Part shown: positions 1 to 9,344 of the stretch, one piece after another
How positions within the stretch are numbered: position 1 is the stretch's first letter
How the letters are laid out: every line of letters starts with the position of its first letter
Assembly: GCA_009746045.1 (NCBI GenBank)
Contig: RPFO01000605.1
Span: 1-47,500, forward strand
Origin: Mesostigma viride
Lineage: Eukaryota; Streptophyta; Mesostigmatophyceae; Mesostigmatales; Mesostigmataceae
Direction: 5' to 3'
DNA length: 47,500 bases
Position numbers and translations under genes: made by a program
The notes under the pieces: generated by a model
The model's database searches: none
The model's input: the letters and a program-made list of their open reading frames with translations, nothing else
What the model was told of the DNA's origin: nothing

Positions 1-897
1 CAAGCAGCACATACCCGACCTGCAACACCGACATAGCCTGGCCTATCAAAGACCAGCGCTCACTCTCGAGCACGCCCGGCAGCGCCGAGGCCCCGACATG
101 AAAACCCATGCTGGCCTCACGAAATTCTGCGGGTGGCTGCACCAACAGACCGGTGGTAGTGTCCCAAACGAGACCCTTACCCCGATCACGGTATGCTGTC
201 GACCCTTGGTAACTGACCAGGGTCGGCAGTGCACACATGGGGCTCCCGACCCGGTTGACGCGTGCATACGGTGGGCGATCCTCGCTATCCACCTTCTGCG
301 TGACTAGGTGGAAGGCAATGCTACCTCCGCAGACACACTCGGATGCTGCCTTGCTACGGCCCCCAAGACCGCCTGCACATCGGTCGCACACGCCACGTTG
401 GTCCAATAGGCACGCAAACGATGCGTGAGCCCACCCAGCCCTGCGTTGTCACACACGATGGGCTCCCCCAGGAGTGCCACGATTGTAGCCCAGTCCTCCC
501 GCACCGCCTGATGTGGGCTGTCACCCGCCACAACGTTCTCAAACAGATACGCAGGCGGATGGGGCTGACGCGACTGCAACAGTCCCACCACACGCAACAG
601 TTCCCAGAACAGCGCGCTACGCGGATCGGCTAGCCCCCCCCTTGCCCTGCCTGGCTCAGGCCCTGGCACTCCCAACCCGCAATTACCAAGTCGATGGCAT
701 GATGCCTGCGCAACAACTGCTGCACCTGCACCTCACCGATGGCTCGGATATCTTGAGGACATTCCCCAAACGGTCACGCCATGCTGATGGCGGAAACTGC
801 GCGGGATACTCTCGCGACAACACGCCACAGTGACTGAAGTACACCTGACGCGCCTTGTGCGATGGCTCTACCGCGATGAGTTTACGGCACACGCCGC
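1..897 (-). pseudogene. C5 cytosine DNA methyltransferase, middle and C-terminal part, frame-shifted
   Basis: Continuation of the methyltransferase begun at 7754. Motifs read from 897 downwards: a motif II-like acidic end of strand 2 (AVEPSHKARQVY, about 840-870); motif III-like DIRAIGEV near 735-755; motif IV DLVIAGWECQGLSQAG at 650-695, with the catalytic Cys kept but the usual Pro before it replaced by Glu; GLADPRSALF at 605-635; the ENV motif YLFENV at about 530-548; RAYWTN near 400; a target-recognition-like ALPTLVSYQGS near 195-225; REASMGF near 105-125; and a motif X-like IGQAMS near 30-50. Frame breaks occur near 755, at a run of eight C at 634-641, and between 300 and 345. The domain is cut at window base 1. 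Identification is firm from motif order; activity of this copy is not expected. Confidence 0.82.
893..897. repeat. Target-site duplication of the copia element (GCCGC, left copy)
   Basis: GCCGC directly precedes the left LTR and is repeated directly after the right LTR at 7692-7696. A 5-bp duplication is the size expected for a Ty1/copia integrase. Removing the element and one copy restores the open frame of the methyltransferase across the site. Confidence 0.93.
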
Positions 898-1480
898 TGT
901 TAAAATCGAGTTCGAATTTTATTAAATGATAATTTTACGGTAATCAGGTTACAAACTCAGAGCCAAGCCCCCAGCTTAATTTACCAGCGCAACCATAGCC
1001 ATTGCCAGCATAGCAGCAACAACCGTTGGACCGCCGCAACACAATGCTGGCTTTTGGATCATCATCGTCTGTCAGGCGGCTAGGCTAGCCTGCAGCGCTA
1101 GGCACCGACGCAAGCCTGGGAACGCATCTCCGTTACACATCTCCGTTACAACACACCAGCCGAGTACCGACCAATCGACACACACCAGTATCTCGCCACT
1201 TGTCACGCCAGCCGGCAGTACCCAGAATCCTAGTCCGCACCTCAGTACCGGACCAGTGCCTCACAGCCAAAGTCTAGGGCGTAACTCACGAGGCATAACG
1301 CACACAGCGTAACTTAAATCGTTGTGGATCACACAAGCCAAAATTCAGCCGAACCTCAAAACGGCTAAGTCCCAATGCGCCGAATTAACCCGAACGCCTC
1401 GAACCACAAAATGGCTAAGTACCGGCACACAATCATTAATTATTTCCATGTGACTGCGAGCTGAAACCTATAATATAACA
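898..1480 (-). repeat. 3' LTR of the copia element
   Basis: 583 bp, beginning TGTTAAAATC and ending ATATAACA on the plus strand; nearly identical to 7109-7691. It contains the doubled short repeat CATCTCCGTTACA near 1125-1150. Differences from the other LTR were seen only near 1377 and 1382. Confidence 0.95.
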
Positions 1481-1954
1481 CCAGCCGCTTTTTCCCGAGC
1501 AGTCACACATCCCACCAATCATTATCTCACTCAGCTCGAGAGTAACCGACAGACACCTCACCAGGAAGCACTAACACAGGACGCTATGTACTAGGGGAGT
1601 CCGCACCCCTCACTTGGCGCCCATTCACGCCCTGGTAGTACAACCAGCATCTGTCAGTAAGTCAAGTAAGCAAGCGAGAATACAAGACTGATCAAAAGAC
1701 CACCCTCGGCTCCAACACCAACCACACCCTGAACCCACGGACTTTCACACATCACCAACCACAGTCCCCGCCTCCGATCAGGTCCTCAACCCAGGACCAT
1801 CCCATCAGGTACATCCCCACCAAGATAGAGTTATCCAACCGTACTGGGTCATCCTGAGATGGGCTCGATCCAGGGGTCATTCCCAGCCCACATGTAATGC
1901 GTCCCAACGCCTGCCAGCCTGAAATTCTCATGCCACATGGTCCATTGCCCAGAT
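1481..1954 (-). other. Copia 3' untranslated region
   Basis: 474 bp between the RNase H stop and the 3' LTR. No ORF or known motif other than the purine-rich stretch next to the LTR. Confidence 0.7.
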
Positions 1955-2800
1955 CTACATCAAACCCTCCAGCAGTCCTTGCAGATCCCCGAGAGAGCCC
2001 CCCATGACCATCCGCAGGAGGCGATACTGGTCGCGCGCCCCAGCAAACAGCTTGGTCAGCGCATCAGCCGGGTTGAGCTTCCCAGGTAGATGAAGCACGC
2101 TCACTGCGTATGACAGTTCCTTGAGTAGTAGGAAATCCAGGTCGCGCGTCCTGGACAGGCTGTTGAGAATGAAACTCACAAGCGGCTGACTGTCGGTATG
2201 CACAGTCGTGGTCAGTACCAAACGAGCATCCAGCCACTTGCCCATCCAGCGCAGAAATTGCTCTAGATACAGGGACGCCTTGATGCACTCACACACCCCG
2301 CGACACTCATTGGTATCCGATCCAACTGCCACCCTGCGGCACAACCTAGAGTACCACCCACAGAGCGAACCATTGCCCTTGGGGTTGGAGAGCACAAACA
2401 AGCCGCCCATGCGAGCTCTCGTCTTGGTGAGCTCCCTGCCCTCGCCAGACGTGTCAGCAAAGCAATGCAACACAATCGGCTGAGAAAGAGACAAACCAGA
2501 AAGTACTACACCCTGGCTCTCAGCAACATACTGCTTGATCACAGACGGAGAAACGAGAGCCAACACCTCATCCACAGTCCTACTTAACACCAGCAGGTCA
2601 GGCCCACACACCGCTGCCATCCAGCCGAGCTTGCCACGCAATCTGCTCCACAAACCCTTGGCGCACAACTCCTCCACATCGCGCATGAGCTCCTCCCTGT
2701 ACTTGTCAGGAATACCCAAGTGCATCCGGTGCTTACCCGACACCACCCGCAGGGTTTGCACCACCCCGCAAACACCCGTGGCGTCTGCGGCCCCAATTGC
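1955..2800 (-). CDS. Copia RNase H domain, in a shifted frame
   Basis: Continues Pol after a -1 type frame change near 2800-2815 (just after LQQLGPQ of the RT). It contains the copia connection/RNase H sequence: HCFADTSGEG with the first catalytic Asp, SLCGWYSRLC, ECRGVCECIKA with the catalytic Glu, HTDSQPLVSFI with the next Asp, and the terminal LPGKLNPADALTK typical of copia. About 270 residues to the stop at 1955. No strong slippery heptamer was seen at the junction, so a one-base deletion in this copy or in the assembly is more likely than programmed shifting. Confidence 0.88.
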   Translation of the reverse strand, partial: AIGAADATGVCGVVQTLRVVSGKHRMHLGIPDKYREELMRDVEELCAKGLWSRLRGKLGWMAAVCGPDLLVLSRTVDEVLALVSPSVIKQYVAESQGVVLSGLSLSQPIVLHCFADTSGEGRELTKTRARMGGLFVLSNPKGNGSLCGWYSRLCRRVAVGSDTNECRGVCECIKASLYLEQFLRWMGKWLDARLVLTTTVHTDSQPLVSFILNSLSRTRDLDFLLLKELSYAVSVLHLPGKLNPADALTKLFAGARDQYRLLRMVMGGSLGDLQGLLEGLM

Positions 2801-5800
2801 TGCAACTCACCCACTGGGAACCGCCGCCCAATGTCAGCATAGAATGCATGCAAGGCTGACCGCGAAGCAATGACACGCAAGTCATCCCCATGCAGTTGTA
2901 CAAACATAGGACCAGACGGCATCCGCGCCACGAACAACGATGGGTCGTAGGGAGATACCTCAAACTCTGCGATCTCACCCAACGCACGCATGAGGGTTAT
3001 CCTCCAAACAATCGACGCGCTCTGCAGACCCTCTATAGCCTTGCACAGACCCATGAACTCAGACGTGACCACCTCCTTCCAGAACGGCGGCGTCTGCACC
3101 ACTAGAGGCGGAGTACCCTCCCACACCTCTTGCGCCACTTCCTCGCTAGAGTTAGGGAATGCGCGCTTGACATCAATGGACGCACACGCGTAGTCCTTGC
3201 CTTCGTCCAGAAAGCTAAGAAAAATCATGCTAACCATCCTGAACGTGTCCCATGCCATCCCTGGGGTGTAGAGCTCCTCCTTGGCCAGCGGGCTAGTACC
3301 TGCAAACTCTTGTGATACCGGCCTCACGTAGCAGATCTCCACACCTGCCTTCACCTTGTGGGACAGCACCATCTTCAGCGGAAGCACCCTAGCCCCCTTC
3401 GGCACCGTGTCAAGCGGTTCATACACCCCGTAGCCCTGCCACTCCTCAAGTGCCTTACGGAATGCACACCACCAGCTCGAGAACCCACTAGGCGTTGACA
3501 TCTGCAGTACAAGCTCAGGGAATGTGATCGGGGAATGTGCGGCTATGTCCCTCTCAGTGATTCCTAGGCTGTTGGGATGCAGTAATGCAGGCATAACCAG
3601 GTCAGCAGCTGGCGGGAGATCAGCGCCCCACGCTACACCCTCCGTACCCGACAGTGCTGCTAGCCTAGCCACTGTGCTGCAAATGCGACTGAGAGGCTCG
3701 ACTGACTTGTAAGACTGTAGCTCTATCGACCCGTGACCTACTCGGGTTAGCAATGAGCTCTGAATCCGCACATCAGGATGGTCCAGGAAAGGAAGTCCCA
3801 AAATGGCGGGTCCATCATACCCCTCGAGCACGCAAAACGGCGTCTCTCTCCCCAAGATCGTCAGCATTACCTCACCCCGCACCGGCATCCTCACTAACCC
3901 GGAGAAGTCCTCCACATACCTCCACCTGGACGCAGTGCACGGCAGATGCCTGGCTACTCCCTCACCCAGCAAGCACACCACCGCGTCAGTGTCCACTTCC
4001 AATCGACAACTACCCAGCCCGTCCGAATACCAGTTGGCAAGCTTAGAGACCGCAGCCACCAGCTCACCTGGCTCACCTCTCTCCTCGACAGCCTCGCTGT
4101 CGTCCATGGGGCTGTCGCCCTCACTCGGCAATATAGGCCCCGCGTCGGCCAACCCGCCAACGCCACCAGCCTGCTGCCCCGCACCTGCGGTCAATGCCCC
4201 AGCATCGCCGGCCCGTGCAACCCCACCTTCGGCTGGCTCACCCGCCTCACCGGACCGTGGTACCATCCCACCTTCGGCCACCCGCTCCTTGCCGGCCCGC
4301 GAGATGTTGCCCCCCAACTGCCGCTGCTCGCCCACCGTGGCAGCGCGTCGAGCTTCCTGCAGGCGCTCCACTAGGCGGGCTAGTACCGCGGCGCGCTGCT
4401 TCTCCTGGTCGTCAACGGCTGGGGCAACCCCCGAACCGCCCGACCCCACGCTAGCGGGACCGCCCTTGGAAGGTGGCAACCCAGCTTCCGGCGAAAGGGA
4501 GCGAGTAGGTTGATCAGGCCCACCCCCCTCCCTCACCCCCCCTGCAGCCCCGGGATCCCCCGCCTCACCCCCAGCCTGCACACTGGGGTCCCTAACACCT
4601 TCCTCAGCGGGTGGGTCTGGCGGCCCCAGCCCGTCATAGTAGGGGCGCAGGTGTTTCCACGCTAGCAGCTTGTCGTAGCAACTGTCCTCTAGCGCTACCG
4701 AAGCAAGCATGTGATCAGGATCGATCTCCTTGACCACACCGGGACCTCTCCATAGGCCCCGTTTTCCATGACTGCCCTCCGCGTAGGCCCAGACCCTGGC
4801 GTTCACGCACGGCACATAAACCTGTCCACGTCGCAGGTCCATCTTTACCATGCGCACGTAACGATCGCTCAAATAATCCCTGTACTCTTCCACAGCCTCA
4901 GGTGACAACAAGCCCATCTCCACTCCCTTAGGCGTGACTGCCACCTGCCCACCCAACACCTTGACCATTACACGGTTGTTGAGACATTGCTCTATCTCAT
5001 TGCAGATCACCAGCCTCTCACGATACGAGCCTGTTCTCATCTTCTCCATGCATGCCATCACCTGCTTCGATGTCTGTATGTGGCGCTCGACAAGACCCTG
5101 GTGCTCGTGGTCAGCTACCCCAGCAAGTTCTATCTTCCCCACACCCGGCTCACCCACACAGCACTCAAACTGCTGATCGCACTCCAACACAGATGCCACA
5201 CCAAACTTGGACCTGAGGAGACGCAATGCATCACACAAGTGCTCCTTCAGCTTGCGCTCAAGTGGCACCATGACCTTGTACCTGGAGAACCTGCCCACTG
5301 CAAGCACGTAGTCTCTGTCGTCATACATGAATACATCACACTGCACCACACCTCGCTCAAACTCTGGCCTACGTGCATGGAACTTGTGCGGTTTAGGTGC
5401 CCGCTCCTGACATTTGCGACACCTTAACCACACCTGCTTGCACATATCCACTAAGTCTGTGAACCCTAGCATGGCTGCCCACTCCTCACCCGCATGCCCA
5501 TGCCCTAGTGCTTTGTGTAACCGTGTGGCCATGTTAAGTACACTGAGCGACCCGGCTGCCTCACCGCACGCCGCACCATTCACATGTGCTGAACTAGGGT
5601 CTGGTGAGGTACCACCTACCGGCGGCCCGCCCGCTGCGGTGTGCCCCCCTGCAGCGCCTCCAACCCACTCATTCCCCATCCCCTGAGACACTGCCCTTCC
5701 CCCTTCTGCAGCTGTCCCATGCTCCAGGTGGCCCCCCTTCTCCCTAGTGCCTGCTAGCACCGCCACCTGAGCACCCAGGTAGGGTGAGTACACCTGGGGG

Positions 5801-5832
5801 GTCGAGCTGGCCTCCCCTGCACCAGCCCGCAT
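2584..5832 (-). CDS. Copia Pol: integrase, protease-like segment and reverse transcriptase
   Basis: 1082 residues from the first Met; translation probably enters from gag by readthrough. Zinc-binding pre-integrase motif LHKALGHGH...CRKCQ at about residues 100-145. Integrase core with D (VQCDVF, about 165), D (LECDQQF, about 215) and E (GLVERH, about 250). A low-complexity Pro/Gly/Ala linker covers about 390-560. A retropepsin-like segment follows (LEVDTDAVVCLL about 612, AILGLPFLDHP about 680), in an unusual place after the integrase. RT begins near 790 (RKALEEWQGYGVYEP), with IDVKRAFP about 890 and the catalytic box as QLHGDDLRV about 980, where copia elements normally have YVDD. The last about 70 residues after LQQLGPQ are out of frame; the true RNase H continues in another frame from about 2800. 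Confidence 0.92.
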   Translation of the reverse strand: MRAGAGEASSTPQVYSPYLGAQVAVLAGTREKGGHLEHGTAAEGGRAVSQGMGNEWVGGAAGGHTAAGGPPVGGTSPDPSSAHVNGAACGEAAGSLSVLNMATRLHKALGHGHAGEEWAAMLGFTDLVDMCKQVWLRCRKCQERAPKPHKFHARRPEFERGVVQCDVFMYDDRDYVLAVGRFSRYKVMVPLERKLKEHLCDALRLLRSKFGVASVLECDQQFECCVGEPGVGKIELAGVADHEHQGLVERHIQTSKQVMACMEKMRTGSYRERLVICNEIEQCLNNRVMVKVLGGQVAVTPKGVEMGLLSPEAVEEYRDYLSDRYVRMVKMDLRRGQVYVPCVNARVWAYAEGSHGKRGLWRGPGVVKEIDPDHMLASVALEDSCYDKLLAWKHLRPYYDGLGPPDPPAEEGVRDPSVQAGGEAGDPGAAGGVREGGGPDQPTRSLSPEAGLPPSKGGPASVGSGGSGVAPAVDDQEKQRAAVLARLVERLQEARRAATVGEQRQLGGNISRAGKERVAEGGMVPRSGEAGEPAEGGVARAGDAGALTAGAGQQAGGVGGLADAGPILPSEGDSPMDDSEAVEERGEPGELVAAVSKLANWYSDGLGSCRLEVDTDAVVCLLGEGVARHLPCTASRWRYVEDFSGLVRMPVRGEVMLTILGRETPFCVLEGYDGPAILGLPFLDHPDVRIQSSLLTRVGHGSIELQSYKSVEPLSRICSTVARLAALSGTEGVAWGADLPPAADLVMPALLHPNSLGITERDIAAHSPITFPELVLQMSTPSGFSSWWCAFRKALEEWQGYGVYEPLDTVPKGARVLPLKMVLSHKVKAGVEICYVRPVSQEFAGTSPLAKEELYTPGMAWDTFRMVSMIFLSFLDEGKDYACASIDVKRAFPNSSEEVAQEVWEGTPPLVVQTPPFWKEVVTSEFMGLCKAIEGLQSASIVWRITLMRALGEIAEFEVSPYDPSLFVARMPSGPMFVQLHGDDLRVIASRSALHAFYADIGRRFPVGELQQLGPQTPRVFAGWCKPCGWCRVSTGCTWVFLTSTGRSSCAMWRSCAPRVCGADCVASSAGWQRCVGLTCWC

Positions 5833-5839
5833 GCCAACC

Positions 5840-5850
5840 TCACCTAGTCA
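5840..5850 (-). promoter_or_regulatory. Probable stop-codon readthrough site, TGA-CTA-G, between gag and pol
   Basis: Gag ends in TGA (5848-5850, minus) followed at once by CTA GGT, and the downstream pol frame is the same reading frame: the distance from gag codon 1 to the pol Met is an exact multiple of three, with only this stop between them. UGA-CUA is a well-known leaky-termination context in eukaryotic and viral readthrough. Readthrough would yield Gag-Pol at a low ratio to Gag. Confidence 0.7.
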
Positions 5851-6059
5851 CCTACGGCCACCGCCCTGGGCCGCTGGGCACAGGTGAGTGTCCCTCGCAA
5901 AGTGCCCTGGCTGCCCACACCTGTGACACACCGCTGGTGCTTGCGAGTTGGCGTTGCTGCGTGCCTGGAGAGTGTCCTTGTGCCTGTGATAGCAATTGGC
6001 TGCCATGTGTCCCGACTTCCCACACACAAAGCATGCCCCATGCACCGCCGGCTGTGCAC

Positions 6060-6093
<34 letters not shown>

Positions 6094-7068
6094 CGAGCGC
6101 TGTTGCTGCTGATACGGCGACGCAGCTGCAGGCTGTTGTGCATGCTGCTGCTGCTGCGGGTATGGCTGCTGTCTACCTTGCTGCCATCGCTTCCCAGGCA
6201 TGCGCTGCGCTCGGCTGAAGCTGCCCTTATTGCCCCTACGCATCGGGCCCCCATTGCCCCGAGGCCCGCTGGGCCCCGCGCCGCTAGAGCCACCACCGCC
6301 CGCAATGGCGGCCACCTTGCCCCCATCCGGCGCTTTAGCAGCACCACCTTGGGCACCACCAGAAGAAGGAATGGAATTCACAGCGACAGGCGGTAATGCA
6401 GGGGAAATCAGACCCAGCTCATTGAGCTTACCTTGGGCCCGCAGTTGGGCCACCATGTCCCTCTCCTCACCCTCGACAATGCCCGTGATAACCTCAATCG
6501 CCTTATTGAGATCATCCTCGGCTTTCTCACGCTTGAGAGCTGCCATGGCATTCTGGAAATTAAGGTCCTTGGCATTGCGAACATAACGGTCCACCACCGC
6601 CAGTTCCACCACCGGAATGCCATCCTTTACACTCTCGTTTCTCGCATTTCTCAAAGCGAGAAGGTCGAGTGTGTAGGGACGCTTCGGCACCCAATTATAA
6701 ATGCCAACATGACGAGACTTGGCAGATGCTTTCGATTCAAGAAGTGCTGCACGCAACCTACCTCCAATTGCAGCGCCCTCGATTTTCTCGTCACGGCAGG
6801 AGCGCAGGCAATTTACTAGAATGGCGTTGTCGGCTCTAAACATTCCGGCATCCCGGAATAGCCCATACAGATCCTCGGTTTTATCTGCATGATCCGCCAC
6901 AAACGCCTCAAACCTGTCACAGAAATCCTCTACCAATGTCACTGCCGCATCAAGAGGAACTGTCCCGACTCGTGTTTTGCACAGCTCTATCAAATTCTTC
7001 TCATTTCTTAAATCCTTCCACCCAGTACGCTTTCTCGAATCCGTCTCTTCTTGTTCTTGATCCGACAT
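5848..7068 (-). CDS. Copia Gag protein with two zinc knuckles
   Basis: 406 residues, starting MSDQEQEETDSRKRTGW just inside the 5' LTR. The N-terminal two thirds are helical and capsid-like. A Gly/Ala-rich linker and a Gln-rich tract encoded by CTG repeats (about 6059-6150) precede two knuckles: CFVCGKSGHMAANC (about 6015-6060) with canonical C-x2-C-x4-H-x4-C spacing, and CHRCGQPGHFARDTHLC (about 5885-5935), whose last Cys is displaced (x7). The stop is TGA at 5848-5850, directly followed by CTA-G. Pol continues in the same frame with its first Met at 5832. Gag packages element RNA into cytoplasmic particles. Confidence 0.92.
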
Positions 7069-7108
7069 TGCTACGTTTTTCCTTATTAATTAACCCCGTC
7101 CTAGTACA

Positions 7109-7691
7109 TGTTAAAATCGAGTTCGAATTTTATTAAATGATAATTTTACGGTAATCAGGTTACAAACTCAGAGCCAAGCCCCCAGCTTAATTTACCAGCG
7201 CAACCATAGCCATTGCCAGCATAGCAGCAACAACCGTTGGACCGCCGCAACACAATGCTGGCTTTTGGATCATCATCGTCTGTCAGGCGGCTAGGCTAGC
7301 CTGCAGCGCTAGGCACCGACGCAAGCCTGGGAACGCATCTCCGTTACACATCTCCGTTACAACACACCAGCCGAGTACCGACCAATCGACACACACCAGT
7401 ATCTCGCCACTTGTCACGCCAGCCGGCAGTACCCAGAATCCTAGTCCGCACCTCAGTACCGGACCAGTGCCTCACAGCCAAAGTCTAGGGCGTAACTCAC
7501 GAGGCATAACGCACACAGCGTAACTTAAATCGTTGTGGATCACACAAGCCAAAATTCAGCCGAACCTCAAAACGGCTAAGTCCCAATTCGCTGAATTAAC
7601 CCGAACGCCTCGAACCACAAAATGGCTAAGTACCGGCACACAATCATTAATTATTTCCATGTGACTGCGAGCTGAAACCTATAATATAACA
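7109..7691 (-). repeat. 5' LTR of the copia element (promoter side)
   Basis: Same 583-bp sequence as 898-1480. It lies upstream of the gag start at 7068 on the minus strand and would therefore carry the element promoter. No clear TATA box was picked out. Confidence 0.95.
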
Positions 7692-7696
7692 GCCGC
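7692..7696. repeat. Target-site duplication of the copia element (GCCGC, right copy)
   Basis: Partner of the GCCGC at 893-897. It lies inside the codons for the Gly-rich end of methyltransferase motif I. Confidence 0.93.
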
Positions 7697-8582
7697 CTGC
7701 GGCCAAAAAGCCTGCAATGCCCCCTCCGATCCCCGCAAACAGTTCCAACACTACCGCACCCTTGGCAAAATCAGGGGCCTGCGGTAAGATTGCAGCAGAA
7801 AAATTACCTTGGGCCTCCGAGACACCCGGTTGCAGCAAAGTGAGGCCATGGCTGGCCATCTGAGGAATGGTGATGACGGCTTCAGTTACCCGCTTGCGCA
7901 TAGCCAGCTGCCGCGTGGACGTCACAGCATCCAGCGACCACTGCGTGCGCATCTTGGCAATGCTCGCCGTTGGCTGGGGCAGCACCGTCCGATGCTTGTC
8001 CCACGCCGATGAGCCCGCCGCCCGTACCTCCACCATGCTGACCTCCACCACGCCCGCAGCCGCGGAAGGGTTGAGGCGTGCAGCCCCGGCTGAAGAACTG
8101 AAGCATGAGACCGGCACGCTGGCCCGCTTCAGGCCAGCCCCATCCCAATCAGGGATGTAAGATGCCTCCTCCGCCCTATAGTCCACCTGAACCATGGCGC
8201 GAGCAAGGACATCCACCCCGAGTAGTGCGGAATATCCACACTTGTTGACCACCAGCGCATACGCGGACACGGTGGTCATGCTAGAGGCGCGCAACGGATT
8301 GAAAATCACGTTGACTTTAACCGCCGTCATAGCGTACGGCTTACTAGCCGGACCCTGCCAACCTGACACAGACACGGGGCTTTCCACTAAGCCACCGTTC
8401 TCGTAGGTCAGGTTCAGCATGGTGGCCAAGTCCGTGCTGATGACTAGCGGCTGAGCACCGCTATCAAGCTTGACTGCGCCAACCAACGGACATGTCACCA
8501 TGTCGCTCCATACATCTCCACAGGCTCCAACTGCTTGGAACGCCATGGACGGCTCACCATTGGGGTATGGAACCACCGTGGG
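7692..8582 (-). CDS. Retropepsin-like protease fused to the start of a C5 DNA methyltransferase
   Basis: A continuous frame. The first part is an aspartic protease of retroviral type: catalytic-loop motif KLDSGAQPLVIS at about 8440-8470 and the downstream hydrophobic-Gly motif SALLGVDVLA at about 8200-8235. After about 130 linker residues the frame enters VVLELFAGIGGGIAGFLAAGG at 7692-7754, which matches motif I (S-adenosylmethionine-binding FxGxG) of cytosine-C5 methyltransferases. The frame then hits the copia LTR at 7691. The homologous continuation resumes at 897 in the same frame, after allowing for the 5-bp target duplication. The protease presumably matures Gag-Pol; the methyltransferase would modify DNA. 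No stop lies between the two domains, so they would be made as one polyprotein. Confidence 0.75.
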
Positions 8583-9344
8583 AACCTGGGGACTGCACTA
8601 GTGCGCTGCTGGCTACTTGTGCTGACCACTCCCGCTTGCACCACGGGCACTGCGGCTTCTACCGGCTGGCGCCCGTAGGTGACGGACTCAGAATTGCGCA
8701 AGGTGCGCACATCATGCCCATCTGCGAACAACTGGATCTCGGACACAACCGACCCCAGCCACTCAACCCCCTTCTGCCCGAAGGTGTCGACCACCTGCCG
8801 TGCTGAAAACATGGGTACGTCCACAATGAACGGCATTGGGTACACAGGCGCCAATCGCCTACGCTGCTCCAGCCCAGCAGGGTTCGCATGCTCAAAAGCA
8901 GATTGCACCCCAGCCAGCGGCATGGAAAAGGACGCGGGCAACTGCCCGGCAGGCAACATGGGTGCCTGCTGAAAAGAAAGCGGGCTGCGTGCCTGCTTGC
9001 CTTTGGTAGCCTCCGCAGCGTTGATCTCGACGTCACCCGGCATGGGCGCCCAGAATGGGTCCTCCCGGTACACCGTCTCGAATTGGTTGGGGGGCGCCGT
9101 CGCCTCCTCACCATGCTTGATGGCAGCCACCTGGGCTTCCATCGAGTCGGTCTTGCCCGCCATCTCGGCGAAGTGGACCGTCTTGATGCCCGCGGCTGGA
9201 CACTTGTTCATCAGGTGCCACTTCGTGTCTGCCCCATGCGGCTTCGTGCAGCGGCTTGGACACTCGCGACTAAGGTGCCCATCCTTGTCGCAAAGGAAGC
9301 AGCCCGATTTGCGCGCATCCGTCCTAGTACCCGTCTGTGAGGAC
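8495..9344 (-). CDS. Gag C-terminus: CCHC zinc knuckle and linker to protease
   Basis: This frame opens just after the G7 run and carries the knuckle CFLCDKDGHLSREC (C-x2-C-x4-H-x4-C, about 9260-9300), followed by a second Cys/His-containing stretch (RCTKPHGADTKWHLMNKC). About 190 residues of linker with no recognised fold come next. Near 8590 the protease frame takes over by another -1 type shift, so the linker and protease may be one polyprotein broken by an indel. Zinc knuckles of this form bind retroelement RNA. The last roughly 25 residues of this frame are an out-of-frame reading of the protease start and are unlikely to be real. Confidence 0.6.

Larger units (their letters stand above)
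898..7691 (-). mobile_element. Full-length Ty1/copia-type LTR retrotransposon
   Basis: The element is 6.8 kb, bounded by two 583-bp direct LTRs that start TG and end CA and flanked by GCCGC duplications. Transcription would run on the minus strand: 5' LTR 7109-7691, gag, TGA stop, pol (integrase, protease-like, RT), frameshifted RNase H, 3' LTR 898-1480. By eye the LTRs differ at two positions (near 1377 and 1382), so insertion is recent. A purine stretch GGGAAAAAGCGG just inside the 3' LTR (about 1483-1498) is a plausible polypurine tract. I could not match the DNA after the 5' LTR (7085-7108) to a tRNA 3' end, so the primer site is unassigned. The integrase-before-RT order is diagnostic of the copia group. 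Confidence 0.95.

Noticed and set aside
3803-4513. Plus-strand 236-codon ORF over the copia pol linker
   Set aside because: Ser/Pro-rich shadow of the minus-strand low-complexity linker; no independent signal.
7085-7108. tRNA primer-binding site after the copia 5' LTR
   Set aside because: TGTACTAGGACGGGG on the element strand has no TGG start and I could not match it to a known tRNA end or internal tRNA segment.
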